Positions 1 to 12,400 of a stretch of DNA of 64,000 bases are shown here, in pieces. Position 1 is the stretch's first letter; every line of letters starts with the position of its first letter. Under the pieces are notes generated by a model that made no database searches, had not been told where the DNA came from, and was given only the letters and a program-made list of their open reading frames with translations. The position numbers were made by a program, and so were the translations under genes. The DNA is from Orthonyx spaldingii (Eukaryota; Chordata; Aves; Passeriformes; Orthonychidae). The stretch is from NCBI GenBank assembly GCA_013397795.1, contig VZTJ01001732.1, forward strand, positions 186,001 to 250,000. The letters run 5' to 3'.

Positions 1-3000
1 AAATTAGTGTGGCTGTATGCACTGCTGCCAAAAGGAATGTAGTTCTGGAGCTCCCAGTGGTTCTGCCAGCTGAAGTGGCTTCAGGGTTGAGGAATACATA
101 TAGTGCCAGTACCTCAGGGGGCAGCTGCGGTGGGAGCTGCGGGGTGTTCCTGGGTGGGGGGAGTGGCTGGAGACCAAGGTGAGGGGCCATGAGGTGGCAC
201 CAGCCCTTTCCACCACAAAGGGCACAGGGACCTGCAGCTCCAGCCAGGTGACCGGACACTCAGGCCCAACAGGAGGTGATAGCTCAGCAGGATGATCCCA
301 GACTATGACAAGTTTAGACTGTGTGGGTACAAAAGCCCAGGGATTCCTTTTTTTCTGAGTCCCTCCTCAGAGGTACCAGCTGGAGCTGTTTCTCTTCAGC
401 TGTTACTGCAGCACAACTAAACAGTTGTAAGGATGCTGACATCTGGGACTTTGCTATGGGAACCTGGGGTCCAGCCAGTGAGGGAAACCTGTCTGACTGT
501 GTGAGTGTGGGGAGCCAGGTGGGGCACCCATTGGGTCACTGGAACCCCCACTGCCAAGGGGCTTCGGTCCCAGCAGTGACAGCCTGGGGTGGTGGGAGTG
601 TGAGTGCCAGAGTAGTCAGACAGGAAACTTTCCTGAACATCAGGCTAGATTTTCATCTTCAGTTGTGGCAGTAGTTAGTGAGATTAAAGGGCAAAATGGA
701 TTAGGAGACTGACACAGAAGTTTTCCTGTCAGTTCTTTTCCATGTCCAAGCTGTACTGGTACAACTGCAGGCCAAGGATGAGCTGGGAATGAGCAGTTAG
801 GGGCAAAATCTCTTTAAGCCAGTACTTGCACTGAAAAAAATTGACCACAGCAGCAAGGCTCTCAGATATTTCATTAATTTCAAGCCAGGTTCTTTCTTTC
901 TGTTCCTGCTCCACGTGGACAAATGCAAGGCTGCTCGTTATACTGTTTACAGCATTTCTGTGCTGACCTTGTCTGAATGAGGGTAGATTTGTTGTCATGT
1001 GTGTAAGTGCATGATCAAACAGCCATCGCAAATGTGATACCAAATGTCAAGAAGATTTAATCATATGAGGTGAAACATCTCCCACTAATGATACAACCTA
1101 ATCAGAGGATGCTGTTTTGCATGGATCACTGTCAAATGCTTTAATAGTTTTAGTCAGAAGGTATTTCAGTGATTACAAGCTGCTTGTGATTAAAATTAGC
1201 ACAATTACACTAATGGAATAGGATTTCTGTAGTTGCCTAAAGGCACATTTTGAAAAATAGAACTAAATTTCTTGTATAAAGATAAAACAAACCTAAGACA
1301 AAATTTATTTGAAGGCTTATGTTAGCACTGGTGCTAGTGACCCATGTGTTTTCTCTGCCAGTTTTTTTGCTTCTCTTTTATGTTGTCAAAGAAAACCCTT
1401 CCTTTTGAAATACAGACAAATTTCTAAACATAAAAATAGCATGTCTGCCAAAAAGGAAAAAATAAATTTTATTGGTGAAAATAACCAAAAAATGATACAG
1501 AGGAGAGATGTGCATTTTTCTCCACTCTATTAATAAGCCTGTGTGTTTATGATATTTGTTCTGGAAAAAGCAGAAAAACTTCAATACTTTTCCCCAGCAC
1601 CCATGCATGCTTCCTGAAAATTGGCAGAATAATAGGATCTGAATTGATTCAGACTAAAGCCACAGAGTTTAAGGGGCAATGTGATTCTGTGTTAACTCCT
1701 GCCTAGCTGACACTCTCCTGCCCAAATTCTGGTGGCTTTATTAGGTGGGAACCCCTGCCAGCAGCAGTGGATTAATTTTTGTAAGCCTTGCCCACCTGAG
1801 GTGAGACAAGAAGTCTTGGTAAAAGCCTTGTCTAATGTTTTTATTAGTGCCAACTTCTCCTGTGTGTTCATCTGAACACCAGAAGAGTAGGACTGAGCAA
1901 GGGTACAGAGGGAATGTCTGTCCTCTGTGTCTGCTGAAGGGATGGGGACAGGGCAGCTTGGGGCTGTGTCAGATGAAGCTGTTCACAGAGCAAAGCTCTC
2001 AGAGCTCAGCTCTGCCTGTGTGCTGTATCTGGAGAAGGTTCATCTGTAGGGCTTGCAAGATAAGCAAAATGAGCTGCCTATATATTTTCACTCAGGGCAG
2101 CTAAAGGCAAGAGCTTCTTTGTCAAATAATTGAGGACACAAGAGAGAGAAACAGATTCTGATCCTCTGAGATTCCACTTAAAAAGGCAAAGTGCACAGTT
2201 CCTGGACACAGTTCTTTGCCTTGATGTTAAGGCAATGCAAGTTCTCTTGGTTTCAATTTGAATATACTTTACATGTTGGTTTTGTTTATCTGAAGCAGCA
2301 AAGACATTTAGAGTCTCCAAACTGTTAGCTAGAAAGCCTCAAAACCACAAAGATGACTAGATACATTTTTTTAAAACTGATTAGTAAGTAATAGAAATAA
2401 GACTTTTTTTTCTCCAATCAGGTTCCAGCTTCTGCATCTTGGGAATTTCATTATTATTTTTGACTTGTTAAAGGTAGAAATGTTGCTTTAGTTCTATCTT
2501 TCTTGTATTAAGGACCATTTAGTCTGTTTTTAGCTCTTTTTCTCTAAGGCAGCTGGCATTGCTGTTTCATAAACAGTTTATCATAAGTTTCAACCCGTGA
2601 TTCTTTTTTACTTACCAGAATCTTTCTTTTCAGTTTTGTTTTAACTCACTGGGGATTCATCAGAACAGAGTCTTATGTGCTTGCAAAATAGTTAGGAAAT
2701 CAGCTGAAAGATTTCTCTCCCCAAAACATTTTGAGGCATGTAGGATTATGAGTTCTTTGATAGGAGATTCCGAGGTTCAAGCATGTTTTTGTGGCCAGGA
2801 GAAGGTGACTGGGAAGTTGAGATGCAGGGCAGGGGTGCAGGCAGTCATGTTTTATCTCCTAAATCCTTTGCATTTTTGGTAAATCATGTACATGGAATAG
2901 TAATTAGAACTTTTCCATTTCATTTCACAATTTTCTGTGAATTTAAACTAGCTGAAGACATGGCTCAATGACTGGAAAGTAAAATTGAGCTTATTTAGCT

Positions 3001-6000
3001 GCTCCCAATAACTCTTGTATATTCACCTGTTGCATTAGCTATTTGAGGGGTTTGTATTTGTTATTGTTTATTGTTTGGAGGACTTTGTTTGTTTGGACAA
3101 TGAGTTCTCAAAAATATGTCATTCAAGTTATACCAGACAAAAAGTTCAGTGCTCAGATTATGACAGATGAGTGGGACATGTTTTGGGACAGACAGTGTGC
3201 TTCTGAAAACCTTTCTGGTCCAGTTTTGTCTGAAATTCACAGCATTTTATTTGGTTAAAAGTCCTGACAGTGCAAGTGCTACCATGACATTTTGCAATTG
3301 TACTTTTCATAGGCTAGCAGATGTCCTCAGTGTCCTGGGACTTGCATGTTTGTATGTGCTGTCCCCAACAGAGCCTTGTGGATTAGGGGAAAAGGGATAA
3401 TGTATTCTAATCCTCAAGCTTTGGATTTAGAGCAGAAGGTAAAGCAACCTGGAGGTTGCTCTTATTTAAGGCAGTGACTCTGTTACAAGTAAATATTCTC
3501 AATAGACACAGCATATCTCACACTTTATCCAGGGCAGTTGTTTAGCAGTGAAAAGGCCTCTAGAGTGTTCTGCTGCTAACACGGGAGGCACCTGCAGAAA
3601 TTCAAGATTATGCGCGAAGGTTGTTATCGGTGTGACCTAACCAGAGGAATCTTTTTAATCCTTGATGACAGAATCAAGTCAGAATAAGACAAGCAAGGGT
3701 TTTCTTCCCATAGGACACACAATTACTCCATGTCATGGCAGCAGCTCTTCAGTGGAATGAGCAAAGCACTCAACAACCATGAACTGTTTCAGCAGTAGTT
3801 CAAGAACCTTTTATTAGTATTTTGCCTAACACTGGGAAAATTCCTAATTTTACTGTCTTGTAAAATGAAAAATTAGTTCTGCTTGGGTGTTTAGAAAGTT
3901 GCTATAGTAAAAATACAGAACAAATCAGCAAATAAAAGTTTGATAGTTGAAGCAATCTGTCAGAAACCATACAAATTTTGTCTTTGCTGCATGACAGAAT
4001 TGTCTATGACATGAGGGATATCCAGTTTTACAAATTTGTAGCTGTTGGAACTCTTCATTTTCAGCCACACAGAAGTCTTCATTTCTTATAATTTCTTGTC
4101 TTGCTTCAGATTTCTTAATGTAGAGCTGTTGTTGTTGTTATTAATCAGAACCTTATTTTTTGCATTTCTATGTATCACAGTTCGTGATGTGATGGTGCTT
4201 AGCACCACATGAGCATGAAACAACAACAGAATTCTTGTATCATAAGGGAACTTGTGATCTGAGTCGATGAAGGATAAACTGATATGCCCAGAAAAGGAAG
4301 TATCAGGATTTGGAGCAACCAATACCAGTCAGTGCCAGCTGCAAGAGTCTGGGCATGTCAGGGCACATCAGTGGCCTGTTCACTCTAGAATTTTCTTTAC
4401 TCACCACTATAAAGAAGAGTTTTGAGGTGGGTTTAAAGACGGGTAACACGTTAGTTCCAAAGGAGCTTTTCCCATGCCTGAGTTAAAGCTCAGGAAGAAC
4501 CTGTCTCTGTGTTCATAAAGGCAGAAGGAAAGAGACAGAGGTGGGCTGGACACTGACCCGGAGAAGAAGAATGGTACGAAGTCAGATTTCTTCAAGGAAA
4601 CTGATTTTTGCCTGTTTAGGAGTAAATAATTGTAATGGTTTATCACTATTCCTTTTCATATTATATGTCATTACGTTTTCAGTAAAAAACACAGAAATAT
4701 TACTCCCTATGCCTTATCTACATGAGGGAAAAAAAAGATCCTGGGAGTTTGTATAAGTGTGATAGAGTCAATCTGCCAGTCCTCCCCATATTTATATTTC
4801 AACCATCCTGCCATCAGAACATCTCCATGAGCTTGGTTAGGAAAATGCATTAGAAATATCAGTTGTGGCAATAAAAAAGGAGTGCCTCTCAGATTCAGGA
4901 TCTGAGTAGCAGGAACTGCTCATGATCAGCATTATTGAGCTAACTTTAGCTTTTGATCCTCCAAGGATTTTCCAAACCTGAGGTTTTTGTGCAAACACTC
5001 TTATTCCTAAGTTCTGGTCTCCAAAATCTCCCAAGCATGTGGGCTGTTGTAAAGCTGCTTACTTTTTGTCCACAAGCAATATTGTGAAACAACTGGAGAA
5101 CCCTGCAGGCTGTTTAACTCAGTGGTAGAATTCCCTCAGGCATTCATGGGTGTGTGTATTCCAAAGATGTTGCTCTGAGCAATCTGAAGATTGCCTGATA
5201 GAGGTTCTTTATCTCTTGCATTACAGTTCTAGATGTTATCACATTCAAAACATATTTAAACTTTCTGGTAAACATTCAGCATCTCTTTAAAGCAAAAAAA
5301 ACATAACATGGCCCTGTTCCATGTGAGCAGGCAGCAGTGGTTTTAGATGCTTGGGGGCAAATTCATATGGGAACACTGATGCCTTTGGAATACTCTCCTT
5401 CATTTCAGCCATGGAAAAGGGCCTGCTAAATGCTATCCTTGGAGAGTATAATTAATAAAATCTTATAAAGAAATGTAACAGATATTCCAATTGTCATGTG
5501 AAGCGCTGTAACTATGGTGGTACACTGAAAGATAAAGGCTATACTATTAAACCAGGTGGTGACTTCTTTTTCCATATAAAAGTGTCAGAAATGTGAACAA
5601 CTGACAAAACATTTCCAGTGGCTTGATTCTTAAATGTTCAGCTCTGAGATTTCCCCACCATCAGCATCAGGTTCAGTGGTTATGAAGTGAGGTGACATAC
5701 AAGACCTTAACAAAATCTGAACATCAGACTTGATTGGAAGCAGAGAGCATCACCCTTTTCCATGTGGAAGTCTTTTTCAGGGATGCCCTCAAAACAGAAT
5801 TTGTGAGTCTCATCTACCCCCAGACTACTTGATTGATTGACTGATTGATTGATCAACTCCATGTTTGGATCAAAAGGATCAAAATGGCAAAAAATGGCTT
5901 TCAATTAATACCATTCTAAATTTTATCATTGCTGATTTTCAGTAGCAGAACTGCAAGCAGAGTTGGAGTGATGGGAGTTCCTTATCCTGTCTCTGCACCT

Positions 6001-6164
6001 ACTTGCAGCAAAAGTAAGAGCAACATTTTTTCCCCTCCTGTGTTCAAGTTGTGACTCACAGTTCAGCAGCTAAGTGGGGCACACATTGCAAGAACTAGGC
6101 TATGAAATTACTTGCAAGTCTGACATTTCCAAAGCAATGTCGCTGAATGATCTTGTGCCAACTT
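1..6164. other. Intergenic DNA upstream of RASGEF1B, no supported gene
   Basis: AT-rich unique sequence with only short open frames. The most protein-like is an antisense frame at 729-1043, discussed as a finding. Minor repeats are (GTT)4 at about 4128-4139 and an imperfect GATT run at about 5829-5853. No RNA gene or conserved domain was recognised. Confidence 0.5.
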
Positions 6165-6420
6165 GTGTCTTGGGGTGCATCAAGCACAACACATCACCAG
6201 CTGGTTGGAGGAGGTGACTGTCCCGCTCTACTTTGCACTGGTGCAGCCTCAACTCAAGCAGTGTGTGCAGTTTTGGGCACCACAATACAAAAATGATATA
6301 AAGGTGTTAGAGTGTCCAAAGGAGGGCGAGAAATAGGGGGAAAGCTCTAGAGGGGAAGCCTTATGAGGAGCATATGAGGTGACTTGGTCTGTTCAGCCGG
6401 GAGGAGACCAAGGGCAGAAC
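6165..6420 (+). mobile_element. CR1 LINE fragment (3' end of ORF2), degenerate
   Basis: Translated in broken frames, the + strand reads like the C-terminal end of CR1 ORF2: TSWLEEVTVPLYFALVQPQ, then CVQFWAPQYKNDIKVLE, followed by a diverged version of the EGKPYEE...SLGLFS motif near 6355-6400. Frame breaks show it is a dead copy. Downstream sequence no longer matches, so it is truncated before the CR1 3' terminal repeats. CR1 is the dominant LINE of birds and other sauropsids. Confidence 0.8.
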
Positions 6421-9400
6421 TCTGTGGTGGAGCCATGTACTAGCAGATTGGGTCTGTCTCTTTATTCCAATGTCAAGAAAGAAGAAAAACAAAAAAAATA
6501 TCTCTGCTCCAGATTTGCTTACCAACCATCCCAGGGCCATGACGTATTATTTAATTGTCCTTGGACTACTTTTCACAGCTTTATTACCACCCATATGGAA
6601 GAGAAATAATGGGTAATACTCCAAGGGCCCTTGGACCAGACTAACTTTCCTAAAGATGTCCTTAAACCAGGCCCCAGTGAGGCAGCAGAGCTCCCTAAGA
6701 GGAGTGTCTGTCTGGCATGTAGGACCCTCTATTCCACTCAGAAGGGAGTCATCTAAAACTATAACTCATCTTTCCTTCCTCATGGAGGTGGTCTTGATAC
6801 AGAGGACAGTCCTTTCTGGCCTTGACAACACCTCTGGTGTGGACGGACCATCATTCACATGATCTATTGAGTGGCTTTCCACATCCAGAGCCTAGTTCCT
6901 GTTGCACAGAGGCATTGAGGAAGGGGAGGGAAGACAGGGAGAGGCCTCACCTGCCACCCGTGGCATGTGAACACAGGCCCACAGTGACTCTATTTGCCAG
7001 CAGTTCTTGTCTTGGGAGGTTCTTCTTGACTTGCAGTTCCTTTACCCTTATGAGTAAGATGTTTTCATTCCAAGCTGTAATTGGTGATATGAGCCACAGA
7101 GTTAAAGTTCTTTCAGTGCTGTCCTTTATGTGGTTGTTCAATGTACAGCAGACAACATAAAATGGAGACTCAGACTCAGGACTTTTACCCCTGAAATTAT
7201 TGGAGTGAACTCACTCTGATGAACTTGCTGATCAGTGGACTGACCTGGATCTACTCAAGAAGGAAAATATGGACAGCAGGGACTGAATACATAGAGAAAC
7301 TCTCTGATGACAATGGTAATGGAAAGAATGTCAGCATGTAAGGCATGAGAAAAAGACAAAAATATCCCTGTGGTTAAGGATGCAGGATGTAATTTTTTTA
7401 AGGTACATAACCTAGTTTATTTGGGAATTTAGGCCTCTCAATTTAAGTTTCATTTTCTGATAAATTTTGCATTATTTGCAATCTGTTTAGTGATCTCTAC
7501 TTGGAGGCAAGAAAAACAAACCTCTCATCTCTTTTCTTTCCAAAGTCAGGAGAAGAGGTACCTGCCTTTGGAATAACATACAGATGGAAAAACCTACCTG
7601 CCCAGCAGGTGAGATAGAAAGCAGAGTCTGGGAACCACAAGCATGTGTATAACAGGAATGAGAAGTACAATCTTTCTAGGCTCAGTATTCTGAATTTTAT
7701 CTCTGGATTTGCATGCCTGCAAGCTAGATGGATCTGCCAGTCTGCAGGCCTGAGTTTCATTCGTCAGGTTGCTCTCTCCCAGTTTGAAATTCTTCCTTGG
7801 AAGGTGAGAATCCATAATCCAAGTGCCATCAGTTCACACCAGATTTAGAGGCTTATGTGCACTTTTGCTAAATCTAGTGAGCTGTCAGAGTTGGACTCTG
7901 AAAAACAAGGTGAGGAGCGAAGGGTGTGGAAATTTGCTGTTGCACTTCAGTCCCAAACAGCATTGGAAAGTTTTCGATGTATGCAAAGCAGTTAACTCCT
8001 GAACTTACTCTTTGTGTAATAAACTCAAGATTCTCAGGCATAGATGACCCTACATCAACATCAAAAAATAGGAGTTCTAATCTGCACTCTGGTAGTTACT
8101 GTCACTACAGAGTGGCAGCACAGAACACAGGGAACTTGAGAGTTGGCACAGATGGGTTTCCCTACAGTGTCTGACCAGACAGAGCTAGAGGAGCAAGATG
8201 TGAAAACTCTGCTGGATTTTCTCTGAAGTCCATATGTTACTTGAAAGGGCAATAGAAATACGCATCTGTTCCTAGCTGGAGAACTTGCTAAAACACCTTA
8301 AGCCTACACATGACAATCTGTACCCAGCTCATTTGTTGGCAGATGCAGCTTTAAGTTCATGGGGGAAGATGAGGTTGGTGGTATGGGGGAGACTCTTTGC
8401 TCAGTAAAATGTTGAAAGTTGCATTTGTTCTGTCTAGTTAATTTTCCCATTGCTTTCTGTGGAGTAAATGCATTTTGTAATCAGTGTACCATTTCACTGC
8501 TTCCTCTTTGTGCTGTGCACAGCCGTAGCAGCTACTTGTGGTGCAGGGAGCTGGCATGGGACTTACAGGGGTTATTGGGAGGCAATCACCTATGGAAGAC
8601 CAAAGGGAAACTGAGTCAGTACCTCAGGGGAAGCACAGTTCATCTGGGTGCTGACATACATGCACTGTCACTAAGAAAGCAGCTTGCCTTGTCCAACCCC
8701 AAGCAGGACTGGAAGGTGTAAAAACTGACCAAAACACAACCCCTCCAAGCTCACAGCTCTGGCCGTGACTACTAAAAAAGCAGGTTCTTCTCACAGATGT
8801 TGTTCCTCTTCCTGCTTGTCCAGATTGGCCCTTTGACACTACAGAAGAAACCAGCCTTACCTACAGTACTAAGGTTGAGTGTAAAGTCTGGAAAGCATTA
8901 ACTGACTTAGAGCCATTAAGCCTCACCCTGTCTCACATCCTTCAGAGTCAATCAAAGTTGCAGCATTGCTGCGGCAAAGAGAGGGTGCTGTTCAGTCCAG
9001 ATTGGGGTTGCAGGAGTAACCTTTGTGCCCAGAACACAGACTGAGTTTGGGAGCTGTTAAACTGAAGGAAGTGAGTGATGGAAAGGAAGGCAAGCTTTCA
9101 AAGCAAGTGTGTGGTGGGGTGGTAAAACTTGAGCAAACCAAGTATGTGATATCCAGAAGGGAAGAGGACACTTATTGGATGCATATGTCACAACAAAGAG
9201 CAATTGAAAGAAATCTGCTTAAATGTGGGTAGATACAGCATTAGGGAGATCCAGCATGTCTGTCACACAGATCCTCAATGCCCTGAAGCGGGAATTCAGT
9301 TCCATTTCTCTAGGAGCTCCCTCTAAGTGCTCTGAAGCCTTCATATCATCCCTTAGTCAGAAGCCTCCCCCAGTGCGTTCTGTAGACTACAGGCCACTTT

Positions 9401-12400
9401 AGCTGGGGAAAGAGAACTCAGAATGTGACCTCACTTCTAGTCAGGATTCAGCTAGTTCCTATGGTTGCTTCTCCTTGGTTTTTGCCTTCTTGTTACTTTT
9501 TACAAGGCTACACATGGTCTTAGGAAATGGCTGGAGATCATGATCCTGTTAGAAGCAGAGAAATCACCTTTTCTGTTCCATAGTTCAATTGTCAGCAGGA
9601 ATTCCAGAATTCCCTCCTTGCACATTGGGTATAGTTGTATGTGAAGGACTCAGTGTCCTGTGGCAGAGTACCTTATAGTTTTATGAGGTGATCTAACGTT
9701 TTGAGGAAGCTTCAGAACACAATATTTTGTGCTTAAGGAATGGTTTGTTTGTCTGCTTTGCAAAAGCAGTAATGGCCTTGCAAGACATGAGGCAGAAAAG
9801 GGCTGAGACTTTGTTCTCCCTGTGGAGCTTTCTCAGAAAATGTTACCTAACTCACTTTGCTGATGCTTGGTGGATCAATGGCCAAATTTCATCTTATTAG
9901 GTCATATTACTAAAAAATAGACCCCAAGGAATACTTTGTTTTACAAGCCCCTGCACATCTCTTTGCTTCTTTGTATCTCCCAGAGAAACCAGTTAGCTCC
10001 ATTTAGAGCTACTGAAGAGTAGCACAAAGGAAAAGACTGCGGTGTTCAAAGTTGTTTCTATTATTCTTGAGCAATCAGAATAGCATCATTTCTTCAAGTG
10101 CTGCACAATTTTGAACTCAGAAACATCTATGTAACTTGAAATTTCATTGTCCTTACTATCACTTTCATGAAGAAAAACTACTGCAAATGAAAGTGTTCAT
10201 GGTACAGTCAGTTAAAGAAACCCTTGAAAAATTTGAGCCAGCAGATAATTTTTTGAAAGCAATTTTTCTTAAAAGTTGGTTTTGAATGAGGTATTGTGCT
10301 TCAATTCATAACTGCATAGGAACTTCACCAATTATAGTTCTCTGCATTTTCTGCAGAATAACGAGATTTTTCCTGTTTCTGAAAAAATACCTGAGCAATA
10401 GCTATTCCACAGTTCTGCAGTACTAACACATAGTGGTGGAGGAAGGAGGGACAGGGAAGTGTGTGCAGAGTTATCGCAGGCAGTGTGGTAAACTCTCATG
10501 CTGGACACAAGCCAGGAGGATGTGGAAGCCATGGGCTTCATTCCCCTATGGATTATCAGTTTCTGATAGTGTTAATTGTGAATTGTAATCTCTAAAGAGT
10601 GTTTGCAGAAGACATGGTCTGATCAATTTGCTGGATTAAACTTTAAATAAACTTTATCACCTATTTCTCATCGTTTGAGTTGGGCAATTTGGGAAATTAT
10701 GTCCCTCTGCTTCACACAGGTATTTTTACCTCTCCTTTAAAAAAGATCAATTTGACAACTTCAGAGCAGTATAAACAGAAATGTTTGTAAGGCCTTGACC
10801 AGAAGGGAACCATTTGCATACCACTAGAGGACATGAGTTTTATATTTCCTGGTAAAGATAAGGAGATATATATAAGTCTTTGTTAAGACATGAATATGAG
10901 TAGCAGTGCCCCTTTGGATGAATACAGCAAAACCTCTGAATCTTTCTCGGTTATTTCTGCTGGGTCTGATCATTATGTTTAAAGCTCATTGCTGCCTGAC
11001 CCTATGGAGAGCAGAGCAGACTGGAAAGATGCTCTTGAACTGTAGGTGATGGAAAAGCCATCTCTGTAATGGGTGGTGATGGGAGCCTTTCCTTGTTCCA
11101 TTTAGTTAAAATCAGGCACAGATCTTTGCTGAGACATGGAGTATGGTTTTGGTTTCTTTGCCTTCTGAGGAAGAACACACAAGAAGTCTCATGGCAACTA
11201 GGACCAGCTGCTGGAGTCATGAATTTCTATGAAGGGATTTATGGCAACCACATTAAAAAATGCCTTTAGCCGACATGTCGTCTCTCTGAACTAATTTTTA
11301 TATTATCGGCACTGCAGATGGGTGATTTGTTGCAGCACTGGCTGACAGTTAAAGTTATGAGCTCCTACAACAAAAGACTCTTCTACTTGTCAATGTTTTC
11401 AAATTGGCAGTTTCTCTTCCACTCAGGGTGATGGAAGTACATAGAAGAACTGTGGAAGGGAGAGGAGGAGAGAATATTTTTTCACCCACCAGGATCCAGT
11501 TGTTATATCAGTTTTAACACCAGTTGAATTTCTTTACATCTTACTACTGGTTCTAGCTTATAAGATATTGGAATTCTTCACACCTGTGGCCTCTTTGAAA
11601 TGGCCTCTAGAAATGACAAGAGTTCACCTTTCAGTGACTGACATCTCAATCCAAATTAGCCCATATTACGTCATTCAGCAATACTAGAAGAAAAAGTTCT
11701 GTTTCCCTTTATATGCATCACTTGCAAGATTTCAAGACCGAGGATGGCAAAGCTGTCAGTGTTGTAGCAGAGGATGTGTGCAGGTAAAGGAAAACAGAAT
11801 CTATTCTGTAGAGTGCAGGAGAGACCTGGTGGAAAACGCTTCAGAAAAGAAACGTCACAGAACTCAAGCTAGTAGGTTTGTTTTATTACAGTCATTCTTC
11901 TCCATGATGTTCACTGAAACAGGAATTCTGTGATTTTCACCACAAACTCCATGGCCTTGAAGAATGGCAGAATCCAAACTTTCTTCTTCAACTTAATTAA
12001 AACTATCATGGTGATTATTCACTGATGATATAAACACCACCCCACTTTGCTAGTATTGTTTTTATTTCAAGAGGTCGTATCCAATTGGTGCTCTGCAGCT
12101 CATTTGATGCTGTGAAATGTGGTGGTTGCAAAGGATGCTCATGAACATTCTGCTAACTGTTAAAAACTGGCTCAGGAGGTGTTTTTAATTTCTAGTTCTA
12201 TATTTGAAAGCACACCGAACTCTGTTTGCATGACGATGCCCCTTACTTTGGAATTCTGGGTTGTGTGACAGAAATAAGCTGGTTTTGCACTGAAAGGCTT
12301 ATCCTGCAGGAAAAAGGGAAATGGGCACAGAAGGGAAATGGTGCACATACAGCTACAGAAAGCATTGCGACCAGGGACAGAACTTCCCGCATTGCTCTGG

